Below, one piece after another: positions 1 through 7,311 of a stretch of 64,000 nt of DNA (position 1 is its first letter; every line of letters starts with the position of its first letter). The DNA is taken from NCBI GenBank assembly GCA_016214985.1, contig JACRMM010000028.1, forward strand, positions 62,001 through 126,000. Reading direction: 5' to 3'. The position numbers were made by a program, and so were the translations under genes. The notes under the pieces are model-generated. The model was not told the DNA's origin. It was given only the letters and a program-made list of their open reading frames with translations, and did not search any database. The stretch is from Deltaproteobacteria bacterium (lineage in GTDB: Bacteria; Desulfobacterota; Deferrisomatia; Deferrisomatales; JACRMM01).

Positions 1-46
1 GAGCGGCAGTCCGCCGCAGTCTGAGGATCAACGTGGCCCCGGGCGG

Positions 47-757
47 GTGATCTTCGCCCTGGACGTAGACCGGCGGCCCGAGGCACTGGCGTGGGTCGAG
101 CGTCTCTCGGGCGCGGTCGGCGCCTTCAAGGTGGGTCTCGAGCTCTTCGTCTCCGAGGGCCCCGGCCTCGTGCAGGAGCTCGTCGCCCGGGGGGAGCGCG
201 TGTTTCTGGACCTCAAATTCCACGACATCCCGGCCACGGTGGCCGGTGCCTGCCGGGCCGCGGGCCGGCTCGGTGCCTTCCTCGTGAACGTCCACGCCCT
301 GGCCGGGCCCGACGCCCTGGCGCGGGCGGCCGAAGCGGCCCGCGAAGGGGCTCGCGAGGCCGGCCGCCCCGCGCCGCGCGTCATCGCCGTGACCGTCCTG
401 ACGAGCCACTCGGCCCGCGATCTCGAGCGGCTCGGCCTCTCCGGCCCCCCTGGAGAGGCCGTGCTGCGCCTCGCCGCCCTGGCGCGCGATGCGGGCCTCG
501 ACGGCATCGTCGCCTCCCCGCTCGAGGCCGAGCGACTGCGCCGGCTCTGGCCCGGCGCCGTGATCGTGACCCCGGGCGTGCGCCCGGCCGGAGCCGACGC
601 GGGCGACCAGGTGCGCGTCGCCACGCCCGCAGGGGCCGTGACTGCCGGCGCCGACTACCTCGTCGTCGGCCGCCCCATCCGCGACGCCACGAATCCGAGA
701 GCCGCGGCCCAGGCCATCGGCCTCGAAGTCGCCCGCGCCCTCAGCGCCCCAGGCTAA
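47..757 (+). CDS. pyrF: Orotidine 5'-phosphate decarboxylase
   Basis: This 236-residue protein should decarboxylate OMP to UMP, the last step of de novo pyrimidine synthesis, in the cytosol. The family signature is plain: FALDVD near the start, the catalytic block DLKFHDIP at about residues 55-62, the TPGVRP loop near 178 and VVGRPI close to the end. Length is normal for the short bacterial PyrF type. The GTG at 47 is the only sensible start I see, because no in-frame ATG lies upstream in the window and the protein begins directly with the first beta strand. It is followed after 7 bases by rlmB and then a sugar kinase, a housekeeping run on one strand. The identification is secure; the exact start is less so because the gene sits at the window edge. 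Confidence 0.95.
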   Translation: MIFALDVDRRPEALAWVERLSGAVGAFKVGLELFVSEGPGLVQELVARGERVFLDLKFHDIPATVAGACRAAGRLGAFLVNVHALAGPDALARAAEAAREGAREAGRPAPRVIAVTVLTSHSARDLERLGLSGPPGEAVLRLAALARDAGLDGIVASPLEAERLRRLWPGAVIVTPGVRPAGADAGDQVRVATPAGAVTAGADYLVVGRPIRDATNPRAAAQAIGLEVARALSAPG

Positions 758-764
758 CGCGTCC

Positions 765-1499
765 GTGTCGGAGTGGATCTACGGCCGCCGCACGGTCGCC
801 GAGCACCTGGCCGAGGCCCCGACCACCGGCCGCCGGCTCCTGGTGGCCCGGGGCGTCCAGGCCCCGGCCGACATCCTCTCCCCCGCCGCGGCCCTCGGCC
901 TTCCGATCGAGGAGGTCGACCGGCCCCGGCTCGACCGCCTGAGCGGCGGCGGCAACCACCAGGGCGTGGCGCTCGAGGTCGGGGGCTGGTCGTACGCCGA
1001 CCCGGAGGACCTCGTCGCGAGGGCTCGGGAACCGGGGCGTCTGCCTCTCCTGCTCGCCCTCGACTCGGTCCAGGATCCCCGAAACCTCGGAGCGATCCTC
1101 CGGGTGGCCGACGGGGCCGGCGCCGCCGGCGTGATCGTCCCGAAGGACCGCGCCGCGGGGCTCAGCGCCGCGGCTGCCCGGTCGGCGGCCGGCGCCCTGG
1201 CGACGGTCTCCGTGGCCCAGGTGGTCAACCTGTCGCGCACCCTCCGGGAGCTTCGCGCGGAAGGGTTCTGGGTCCTCGGTGCCGCCGGCGAGGCTCCGGC
1301 CCCCCTCTACGATACGGCGACTCCGTTCCCGTGCGTCCTCGTCCTGGGAGGCGAGCACAAGGGGCTTCGCCCCAACGTCGCCGCCCAGTGCGACGCTCTG
1401 GCCTCCCTGCCCATGGCCGGCGCGGTGTCGTCTCTCAACGTCTCCGTCGCCGCCGGCGTCTTCTGCTACGAGCTCCTTCGCCGCTTCCGGGCCCGCTGA
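765..1499 (+). CDS. rlmB: 23S rRNA 2'-O-methyltransferase, SpoU/TrmH family (RlmB-like)
   Basis: A 244-residue SpoU-family RNA methyltransferase that transfers a methyl group from SAM to a ribose 2'-OH, most likely in 23S rRNA. An N-terminal substrate-binding part (about 1-85, beginning EWIYGRRTV) precedes the knotted SPOUT domain. The three family motifs are visible: DSVQDPRNLGAILR, then LVLGGEHKGL, then the C-terminal SLNVSVAAGVFCYE block that forms the trefoil knot. The start is GTG. It sits 7 bases after pyrF and 3 bases before the kinase gene, so all three are probably cotranscribed. RlmB and other SpoU enzymes are hard to separate by eye, so the precise target nucleotide is inferred. 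Confidence 0.88.
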   Translation: MSEWIYGRRTVAEHLAEAPTTGRRLLVARGVQAPADILSPAAALGLPIEEVDRPRLDRLSGGGNHQGVALEVGGWSYADPEDLVARAREPGRLPLLLALDSVQDPRNLGAILRVADGAGAAGVIVPKDRAAGLSAAAARSAAGALATVSVAQVVNLSRTLRELRAEGFWVLGAAGEAPAPLYDTATPFPCVLVLGGEHKGLRPNVAAQCDALASLPMAGAVSSLNVSVAAGVFCYELLRRFRAR

Positions 1500-1502
1500 G
1501 CC

Positions 1503-2399
1503 GTGGACGTCCTCGCCCTGGGACGCGCCTGCGTCGATGAGATCCTGGAGGTAGGGTCCTACCCGGCCGAGGACACCAAGGTCCCCCTGGCCGCCCGGCT
1601 GCGAGAGGGCGGGGGCCAGGCCTCCACGGCGGCATGCCTGGTGGCCAGCCTCGGGGGCGAAGCCGGCTTCGTCGGCGTGCTCGGCGACGACGCCGAGGGC
1701 CGCTTCGCCCGGGAGCGGCTCACGGTCTTCGGCGTCTCGGTCGCGGGGCCGACGCGGGGCAGAACGCCGGTGGCCTACTGCGTCGTGTCCCGGGCCGGCG
1801 GAACCCGCACGATCCTTTACGAGCGCTCCGCCGCCGAGCCCCTCCGGTTCGAGGAGGTGCCGGCCGAGCTCCTCGGCCGGGCGCGGACCGTCCTGGTCGA
1901 CCCCCAGGCCGAGCCCCTGATCGCCGCGCTCGCGCCGGCGTGTCGGGCCTCGGGAGCCCTGCTCGTGGCCGATGCGGAGCACGCGCCGGACGGCTGGGAG
2001 GAGACCTGGGGGCGGGTGGACGTCCTGGCCGTGTCCGAGACCTTCCTGCGGGAGGCGGTCCCCGGCGCGGGACCCGAGGAGGCGTTGATCGCGATCTCAC
2101 GAAAAGCGCGAGGGATGATGTGCCTCGCGACCCTGGGCGAGCGGGGCGCCATCGCCCTCCTGGACGGCCGCCTGCTGCGGGTCCCGGCGATCCCCGTCGC
2201 GGTCCGTGACACCACCGGCGCCGGCGACGCCTTCCACGGCGCCCTGTGCCTGGCTCTCGCGCGCGGGCTCGGTTGGCCCGATGTCCTTCGCTTCGCCGTT
2301 GCCGCCGCCAGCCTCTCCTGCCGGGGACTGGGAGGCCGCAGCTTTCCCGCGGCCGCCGAGGTAGAGGCCGTCTGGCGGACGCTCCCCTCCCCGGACTAG
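1503..2399 (+). CDS. PfkB-family carbohydrate/nucleoside kinase
   Basis: A 298-residue ribokinase-fold kinase that phosphorylates a sugar or nucleoside with ATP. The N-terminal strand DVLALGRACVDE, the substrate-binding GGGQASTAACLVASLGG motif (the usual GG..N.A with unusual residues) and the C-terminal anion-hole motif DTTGAGDAFHGA with catalytic Asp about 242 place it firmly in PfkB. The third gene of the pyrF-rlmB run, it starts at GTG 3 bases after the rlmB stop. Substrate cannot be read from sequence; ribokinase, fructokinase or adenosine kinase-like activity are all possible. No obvious terminator follows. Confidence 0.88.
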   Translation: MDVLALGRACVDEILEVGSYPAEDTKVPLAARLREGGGQASTAACLVASLGGEAGFVGVLGDDAEGRFARERLTVFGVSVAGPTRGRTPVAYCVVSRAGGTRTILYERSAAEPLRFEEVPAELLGRARTVLVDPQAEPLIAALAPACRASGALLVADAEHAPDGWEETWGRVDVLAVSETFLREAVPGAGPEEALIAISRKARGMMCLATLGERGAIALLDGRLLRVPAIPVAVRDTTGAGDAFHGALCLALARGLGWPDVLRFAVAAASLSCRGLGGRSFPAAAEVEAVWRTLPSPD

Positions 2400-2502
2400 G
2401 GGTAACTCCGGAGAGCGCCGACGTCTAGCCGTCGCATGCCCGCTGGAGCCCCTCGATAGGGGGTCGGACGGCGCGGCCGCTCGGCCCGCGAGGCCGGCTG
2501 GG

Positions 2503-2531
2503 TTGACACGGACGAGCGCGGCGCGAGAATC
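2503..2531 (+). promoter_or_regulatory. Candidate sigma-70 promoter for the sugar dehydrogenase gene
   Basis: A perfect -35 hexamer TTGACA (2503-2508) is followed 16 bases later by GAGAAT (2525-2530), a moderate -10. The pair lies 25 bases before the start codon, in the 150-base gap after the kinase gene. The spacing fits, but the -10 match is only partial. Confidence 0.4.
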
Positions 2532-2555
2532 GTAGGCCTCTTTCCGGAGGTGCCC

Positions 2556-3731
2556 ATGAGCCGATGGTGCCAAATGTCACGCCTCGCGGTTCGTTTCGCT
2601 GCGGTCCCGATCCTCGGGGGCCTACTCCTCTCCTGCCGTCACGGCTCGGACGGGAACGACGTGCCCCCGCCCGGCGGCTTCCCCTCGCTGGCCCTGACCC
2701 GGGTCGCCTCAGGGCTCGCGGAACCGGTGCACATCACCCACGCCGGCGACGGAAGCGGGCGGCTGTTCGTCGTGGAGAAGAGAGGGACGATCCGGATCGT
2801 CCGCGACCGGGCCGTCCTGCCGACGCCGTTCCTCGACCTCTCCGGGGCAGTCAGGTCGACGGGCAGCGAGCAGGGACTCCTGAGCGTCGCGTTCCCGCCT
2901 GACTTCGCGACACGCCGGCACTTCTACGTCGACTACACGGGCCAGTCCGGGGTCGGCGACACGGTGGTCGCGCGCCACACCCTGTCGGCCGATCCCGACG
3001 TGGCGAACGCGGCCGGGGAAGCGGTCCTTCGGGTCCGCCAGCCCTTCACGAACCACAACGGCGGGCAACTGGCGTTCGGCCCGGACGGCTTCCTCTACGT
3101 CGGCCTGGGGGACGGCGGAGGCGGGGGCGACCCCTTCGGGAACGGCCAGAACCTCTCCTCGCTCCTCGGGAAGATCCTGCGCCTCGACGTCGAGGCCGGC
3201 GTGCCCACCTACGCGATCCCAACGGGCAATCCCTTCGGCGACGAGGTCTGGGCCTACGGCCTCCGAAATCCCTGGCGCTTCTCCTTCGACCGCGCCACCG
3301 GCGACCTCTTCATCGCGGACGTGGGGCAGGCACAGTTCGAGGAGATCGACGTTCAGCCGGCCACGAGCAGGGGAGGCGAAAACTACGGGTGGAACGTAAT
3401 GGAGGGTTTCCACTGCTTCGGCGCCGCCACCTGCAACCAGGCTGGCCTGACGCTGCCCGTGGTGGAGTACACCCACGCCGGGGGGAACTGCTCGGTGACG
3501 GGAGGCTTCGTCTACCGCGGAGGGCGGCTGCCCGCCCTCCAGGGGATCTACCTGTACGGGGACTACTGCAGCGGGAGGATCTGGGGGCTCCGGCGGAACG
3601 GCGCGGCCTGGGAGAACGGGCTTCTGCTCACGACGGCCCTTCAGATCTCGAGTTTCGGCGAAGACGAAGCGGGCAACCTCTACGTAGCCGACCTGGGCGC
3701 CGGCGACATCTACCGGATCGACTTCCCTTGA
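2556..3731 (+). CDS. Secreted PQQ-type glucose/sorbosone dehydrogenase-like protein
   Basis: A 391-residue six-bladed beta-propeller of the soluble aldose sugar dehydrogenase (GSDH/YliI) family, expected to oxidise a sugar with PQQ in the periplasm or on the outer membrane. Family blocks are VEKRGTIRIV, EQGLLSVAFPPDF, the NHNGGQLAFGPDG strand with the catalytic-type His, GLGDGGGGGD (calcium/PQQ region), WAYGLRNPWRFSFD and GGENYGWNVMEG. The N-terminus has a hydrophobic segment ending in a lipobox-like LLSC at Cys27, so it may be a lipoprotein. I chose ATG 2556 because a GGAGG ribosome site ends 5 bases before it; a GTG at 2550 inside that site is less likely. Whether PQQ is made by this organism is not shown in this window. 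Confidence 0.86.
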   Translation: MSRWCQMSRLAVRFAAVPILGGLLLSCRHGSDGNDVPPPGGFPSLALTRVASGLAEPVHITHAGDGSGRLFVVEKRGTIRIVRDRAVLPTPFLDLSGAVRSTGSEQGLLSVAFPPDFATRRHFYVDYTGQSGVGDTVVARHTLSADPDVANAAGEAVLRVRQPFTNHNGGQLAFGPDGFLYVGLGDGGGGGDPFGNGQNLSSLLGKILRLDVEAGVPTYAIPTGNPFGDEVWAYGLRNPWRFSFDRATGDLFIADVGQAQFEEIDVQPATSRGGENYGWNVMEGFHCFGAATCNQAGLTLPVVEYTHAGGNCSVTGGFVYRGGRLPALQGIYLYGDYCSGRIWGLRRNGAAWENGLLLTTALQISSFGEDEAGNLYVADLGAGDIYRIDFP

Positions 3732-3756
3732 TCGGTTCGAGTCTGCTTTGCGCCGC

Positions 3757-4260
3757 TCAGAGTGCGACCGCCAGTTTCATTGGAGACCCGTCTTGCTCGT
3801 AGTATCCGAAGAACCGATTCGTGCCGGGGATCACCGTGTATCCGTTCGGCCCGTTTACGTTCAGATTCAAGATGAACGGAATATTGAAACTCGCGGCCGC
3901 AGTGGACCGGATCCGCTTCACGCCTCCCTCGTCGTCGGAACCCCACGAATCGACCACCCAGACGTCCCCCGCGCTTCCCTTTACGATCGTGACGTAATGA
4001 TTGTTCGCTCCGTTGCCCCGGTACTTCCCCGGGGAATAGTGGACTCCCACGACGAGCGGAACCTGCTTTCCCAGGAGCTCGTCTCCTTTGCTCGCCGCAC
4101 AGTTCTTGAGCGCGACGAAGTTGATCTTTCCGAGCCCCTTGGTGCCCCCCCACTCGACCAGCGCAGGAAGGACGAGCTCGTCGAAGTCGCGAATCACGTC
4201 GGCGTCGAACGCGTGGTCGGGATCTCCCCACAGGGGGACGTGTTGGGGACAGGTCCGTTA
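3757..4260 (-). pseudogene. 5'-truncated peptidase C39-like (papain-fold) gene
   Basis: The reading frame runs from a stop at 4258-4260 down to 3757. Coding-looking sequence continues right up to that stop (through WGDPDHAFDADV) without a good start codon; only a GTG at 4197 without a clear ribosome site is available. The C-terminal half has NHYVTIVKG, a nearby VWVVDSWG and GTNRFFGYYEQDG, the His and Asp/Trp strands typical of C39-like papain-fold peptidases. The nucleophile-Cys helix expected upstream is missing or reduced to TCPQHVPLW. I read this as a gene that lost its 5' end, with the break about 70 bases from the transposase gene. If the GTG at 4197 is used, a 146-residue protein without the catalytic Cys would result. 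Confidence 0.5.
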
Positions 4261-4328
4261 TCCTTGCCGTTTCTAGCTTTTCAGGTAACCTTGGTGGCAA
4301 TCTCACCCTCCTTCCCGGAGGTGCCGCC

Positions 4329-5258
4329 ATGGCCCGGGTCCCACGTCTGCTCCTTCGCGGCGAGTCCGCTACCTACCACGTCGTCTCCCGCTCCTCCCTG
4401 CCCGGTTTGCCCCTCGGCGACGTGGAGAAAGACGTTCTCCTCTCCCTCCTGCGCCGCCTCTCCCGCATCTACTTCGCGGAGGTTCTGGGGTTTTGCCTCA
4501 TGGGCAATCATGCTCACGTCGTCGTGCGCATGCACACCGGCGAAGACCTCGACGACGACGAGATCCGCCGACGCTTCCGCCTCGCCCGAAGCCGCGAGTC
4601 CGCACCCGAGCTTCTCGACGGCCAGATTCCCTTCTTCCGAGAGAAGTGGGCGAGCCTCTCGGAGTTCGTGAAGGATCTCAAACAGTCCTTCTCCCGCTGG
4701 TACAACCGCACGCACGCCCGATCCGGCTTCTTCTGGGGCGAGCGCTTCAAGAGCGTGCTCGTCGAGGACGGAGATACCCTCATCAACGTCCTCGCCTATG
4801 TGGATCTCAACCCCGTGCGCGCCGCGATCGTCGAGCGGCCCGAAGACTACCGCTGGTCATCGCTCGGTTACCACCTGCAGACCGGAAACACGGAGGGCTT
4901 CCTTTCTCTGAATCTGGGCCTTCGCTCGTTCGCCGACGTCGATGACGCCGAGCGGCTTCGCCTCTACCGCCGGTTCGTCTACGAGATCGGCTCGGTGCCC
5001 ACGCCCAAGGGAGCAGCGATTTCGGAGCCAACGATTGAGGCCGAAGAGCACCGCGATTTCCGGGTGAGCGCGATCGACCGGTTCCGGTTCCGCACCCGCC
5101 ACTTCACCGACAGCAGCGTGATCGGCACGAAGCGCTTCGTGACCGAGTGCTACCGGCGCTTCGAGGATCACTTTGCCTGCCGGCACCCCAAGAGGCCGCA
5201 GCCGGTCACCGGGCTCGATGGGGTGTTCTCACTGAAGCGACTGAGGAAGTTCACGTAG
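4329..5258 (+). CDS. REP-associated tyrosine transposase (Y1/HUH, IS200-like domain)
   Basis: A 309-residue single-domain HUH transposase of the TnpA_REP (RAYT) group, which cuts and rejoins single-stranded hairpin DNA. The HUH metal motif is MGNHAHVVV (His61 and His63), and the downstream block WYNRTHARSGFFWGERFKS carries the tyrosine region; Tyr125 is the visible candidate nucleophile, inferred rather than certain. The tail LAYVDLNPVRAAIVERPEDYRWSS is highly typical of the family. ATG 4329 has a GGAGG site 6 bases upstream. RAYTs are usually domesticated, single-copy genes flanked by REP hairpins; I did not find a convincing REP pair here. It adjoins a truncated gene, consistent with local rearrangement. 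Confidence 0.9.
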   Translation: MARVPRLLLRGESATYHVVSRSSLPGLPLGDVEKDVLLSLLRRLSRIYFAEVLGFCLMGNHAHVVVRMHTGEDLDDDEIRRRFRLARSRESAPELLDGQIPFFREKWASLSEFVKDLKQSFSRWYNRTHARSGFFWGERFKSVLVEDGDTLINVLAYVDLNPVRAAIVERPEDYRWSSLGYHLQTGNTEGFLSLNLGLRSFADVDDAERLRLYRRFVYEIGSVPTPKGAAISEPTIEAEEHRDFRVSAIDRFRFRTRHFTDSSVIGTKRFVTECYRRFEDHFACRHPKRPQPVTGLDGVFSLKRLRKFT

Positions 5259-5661
5259 GGGGACTCGACCGGCGCCCTCACACACCTCCACCCTCCCGGG
5301 AATCTCTTCCCCGGTGGCAAGACTCTGCCCGCGAAGCCGCTCTTTCCTTTCCGTTTGGACGTTCTTAATGCCCAGCGGCCGTCCAGGACCGCACAGGCGA
5401 CACCCCGGGAAGCCCAGCTTGGCGGCTACCGAGCCACCCTTCCCGCGCACCCCGCGGCCTCGCTGCTCACCGTGGACTACGAGTCTGGAAAGAAACAAGC
5501 CTTCAACCATCAGCGGTCAGCCGACAGAAGGACCACGTCAGACCGCAGATTTGGGGCGCTCCGAAGGCCCGGTTTCATCCGCGCACGTGAACGAAGTTCA
5601 TGGTCAACTCTCCCCAAGCTTCCCCGTCGGCTTCATCGTCCGCGCCGAATCCCCGGGTCTC
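5259..5661. other. Noncoding stretch downstream of the transposase gene
   Basis: About 400 bases between the transposase stop and the orphan gene on the other strand. I see no convincing gene, terminator or REP pair. Only a weak GGGAAG/CTTCCC inverted pair with a long spacer is present. It may be decayed mobile-element flank. Confidence 0.3.
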
Positions 5662-6213
5662 TCAGAGAAGGCTCTGCAGGTCGGGGGCCGGCCGCGCGTT
5701 CAGCTGGCTGGGGTAGCTGGTCTGGACCCACAGCCGGCCCGCGATGAAGCGCACCACCTTGACGAAGACCTCGCTGGCGACCAGAAACGGCTCGTTGACC
5801 GACACGCCCGAGCCCTTCTTGCCGACGCGGCTGCTGCGCGAGCCGTAGTACTTGTTCCCCGCCAGCGGCGCCCGGAAGGTCGCGTCGAGGGCGCCCCCGT
5901 CGAGCAGCGCCAGGGCCGCCTGGCCGTTGGCGTGGTTCAGCCCCTCGGTCGTCGCCAGCACCAGAGTGTCGAAGTCCTTGAAAGTACTAGCGGTCTGCGG
6001 GCCCGTGTCCACGCGGGTCGAGAGGGCGTTGGCCGTCTGCCCCGAGTGCAGGCTGCCGGAGTGCGCGACCGGCGCGTTGGCGATGTGGGCGACTTTGCCC
6101 CGAACGGCCTGGCGCGCAGAGAACACCCGAAACGAGGTCACGTTGGCGGACCCCTCGGCGATCATCAGCATGCCCTTGACTTCTCCGACGTCGTACTGGC
6201 GCGCATAGGCCAT
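5662..6213 (-). CDS. Orphan hypothetical protein, 183 aa
   Basis: I do not recognise this family. ATG 6213 is well placed, with AGGAG 6 bases upstream, and codon use is like the chromosome. The protein is basic, begins MAYARQYDVGEVKGMLMIAEG, has no signal peptide or membrane segment, and ends in a region rich in strand-forming residues (FVKVVRFIAGRLWVQTSYPS). A small Gly/Ser/Arg patch (YYGSRSSRVGKKGSGVSV) might bind nucleic acid, but that is speculation. It stands alone between the transposase and the restriction-modification island, pointing away from the latter, so it looks like accessory cargo. Confidence 0.6.
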   Translation of the reverse strand: MAYARQYDVGEVKGMLMIAEGSANVTSFRVFSARQAVRGKVAHIANAPVAHSGSLHSGQTANALSTRVDTGPQTASTFKDFDTLVLATTEGLNHANGQAALALLDGGALDATFRAPLAGNKYYGSRSSRVGKKGSGVSVNEPFLVASEVFVKVVRFIAGRLWVQTSYPSQLNARPAPDLQSLL

Positions 6214-6502
6214 GGCGGCTCCTGACCTGCGAAGGTGGAAGATGCGAGTGGGGCGGGATTCGGGAAGGGTCAACTACCGGGGCCCTTGCTGTCCGTCAAG
6301 GCGCAAGAACCGCGTAAGGCAGCTACCCCCTCAGTTCCCGAAGTCTTGTCCGCCATTCACGGCACCCACGGGCTTCTGCCCCTCCCCACGCGCAGAACGA
6401 ACCCAGCCGACCCGACGTTCACTCCCCCCGCGGCGCAAGCCCCGCGATCACGCGCCCCGTGCGACGCCGTGACGCCCTCCCGGGCCCACGTGCGCCCGAG
6501 AA

Positions 6503-6593
6503 TCGAACAAGTGACACGCCGACGCGGATTGAGAGTCTGTCCCCAAGCCCTGTCCGCAGTGTGCGGAGCATCCGCGTTAACGCACTTGTTCGA
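6503..6593. repeat. Nested inverted repeat, attC-like, just after the restriction gene
   Basis: Outer arms TCGAACAAGTG (6503-6513) and CACTTGTTCGA (6583-6593) are perfect 11-base complements. Inside lie ACGCGGAT (6522-6529) with ATCCGCGT (6570-6577), and an inner hairpin TCCGCA (6553-6558) / TGCGGA (6562-6567) with a 3-base loop. The gaps between outer and inner arms differ (8 versus 5 bases), leaving unpaired bases. The element begins 16 bases past the putative restriction enzyme stop. Size (91 bases), position after a stop and R/L-like nesting recall integron attC sites. The outer box on the gene strand is GTTCGAT, one base from the GTTRRRY consensus, but the other core box fits poorly. A folded terminator without a U-tract is the alternative. 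The remaining 300 bases of this gap hold nothing recognisable. Confidence 0.55.
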
Positions 6594-6609
6594 GCCCCCG
6601 GATGTCTGG

Positions 6610-7311
6610 CTAGATTTGCCAAGTACCGTGAACGATGCACAGGTCCTTGTTTATGTTTGCGATGGTAATCTTGGCGTCAGATCGGTCTAGCTTCAGCGTG
6701 AAGTCGGGGGGATCTTTGCCGATGGGGATGTTAATGGTAGGACCATCTGCCGAGAAATGCGTCACTCCAATATCGCTAACTTGAGCAAACAGAGATACTG
6801 GTATTTCGACCAACTCGTATGTCTTGGAAGATTGGAAGTATCTCAACTGCACTATCGCGTCAACCTCATTGCCGTATTCTTGGAACAGGAGTTGGGTGAG
6901 CTGACGCCGTTTGGTCGCTGTCCGGCAATCTTGGATCCACGCAGCCTCGGTAAGCTTGCTGATATGTAGGGTGCCTTCACGCAGGCTCCTAGCTTTTGAA
7001 GACTTGAGGCTGATGTGTCTTCCGTCGATAATCACATCCCAGAAGCGTTGCCCAACCGGTGCCAGTTCCACCTTGTGGCCGGCATGTGAACAGGCGCCAA
7101 TGAATGCGGAATCAAAACTCTCTTGGAAAAGGGGTGAACCCATGAAGCAATGGTGAGTGAGCAGTTTCGACCGAAACTCACTTTCAAAGTCCTCGTTACC
7201 ATAAACTGACTTGGGGTGCATCTGGGTCTTGCAAGGCGTGCGTAGGGCGCTGATGAATTCCTGAAGTCGTCTCTGTTCAGCTAGAGTAACGGATGCAGTG
7301 AACTTAATCAT
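6610..7311 (-). CDS. Putative type II restriction endonuclease (PD-(D/E)XK-like)
   Basis: A 233-residue protein encoded directly after a C5-methyltransferase, overlapping it by 8 bases (ATGATTAA). I do not recognise a named restriction enzyme, but FWDVIIDGRHISLKSSKA in the middle reads as the D...(D/E)XK-type nuclease core in a variant form (Asp, then S-L-K after a beta turn). It is followed by a helix-rich segment WIQDCRTATKRRQLTQ. There is no signal peptide. G+C is much lower than in the flanking genome (near half), as for the two upstream genes, indicating joint transfer. The role as the restriction partner rests on position, size and the nuclease-like motif; the recognition site is unknown. 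Confidence 0.68.
   Translation of the reverse strand: MIKFTASVTLAEQRRLQEFISALRTPCKTQMHPKSVYGNEDFESEFRSKLLTHHCFMGSPLFQESFDSAFIGACSHAGHKVELAPVGQRFWDVIIDGRHISLKSSKARSLREGTLHISKLTEAAWIQDCRTATKRRQLTQLLFQEYGNEVDAIVQLRYFQSSKTYELVEIPVSLFAQVSDIGVTHFSADGPTINIPIGKDPPDFTLKLDRSDAKITIANINKDLCIVHGTWQI

Noticed and set aside
741..1982. 413-codon open frame on the minus strand
   Set aside because: It is antisense to rlmB and the PfkB kinase, both with clear motifs; its translation is low-complexity Gly/Arg/Ala typical of GC-rich shadow frames.
4258..5310. REP/IS ends bounding the Y1 transposase as a mobile IS200-type element
   Set aside because: No matching terminal hairpin pair was found, and the protein is of the RAYT group, which is usually immobile.
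6490..6560. Possible tRNA on the minus strand (GTTCGATTC with CTCTCAATCC upstream)
   Set aside because: The T-stem does not pair and no acceptor or D-arm can be drawn; the same bases are better explained by the nested inverted repeat.
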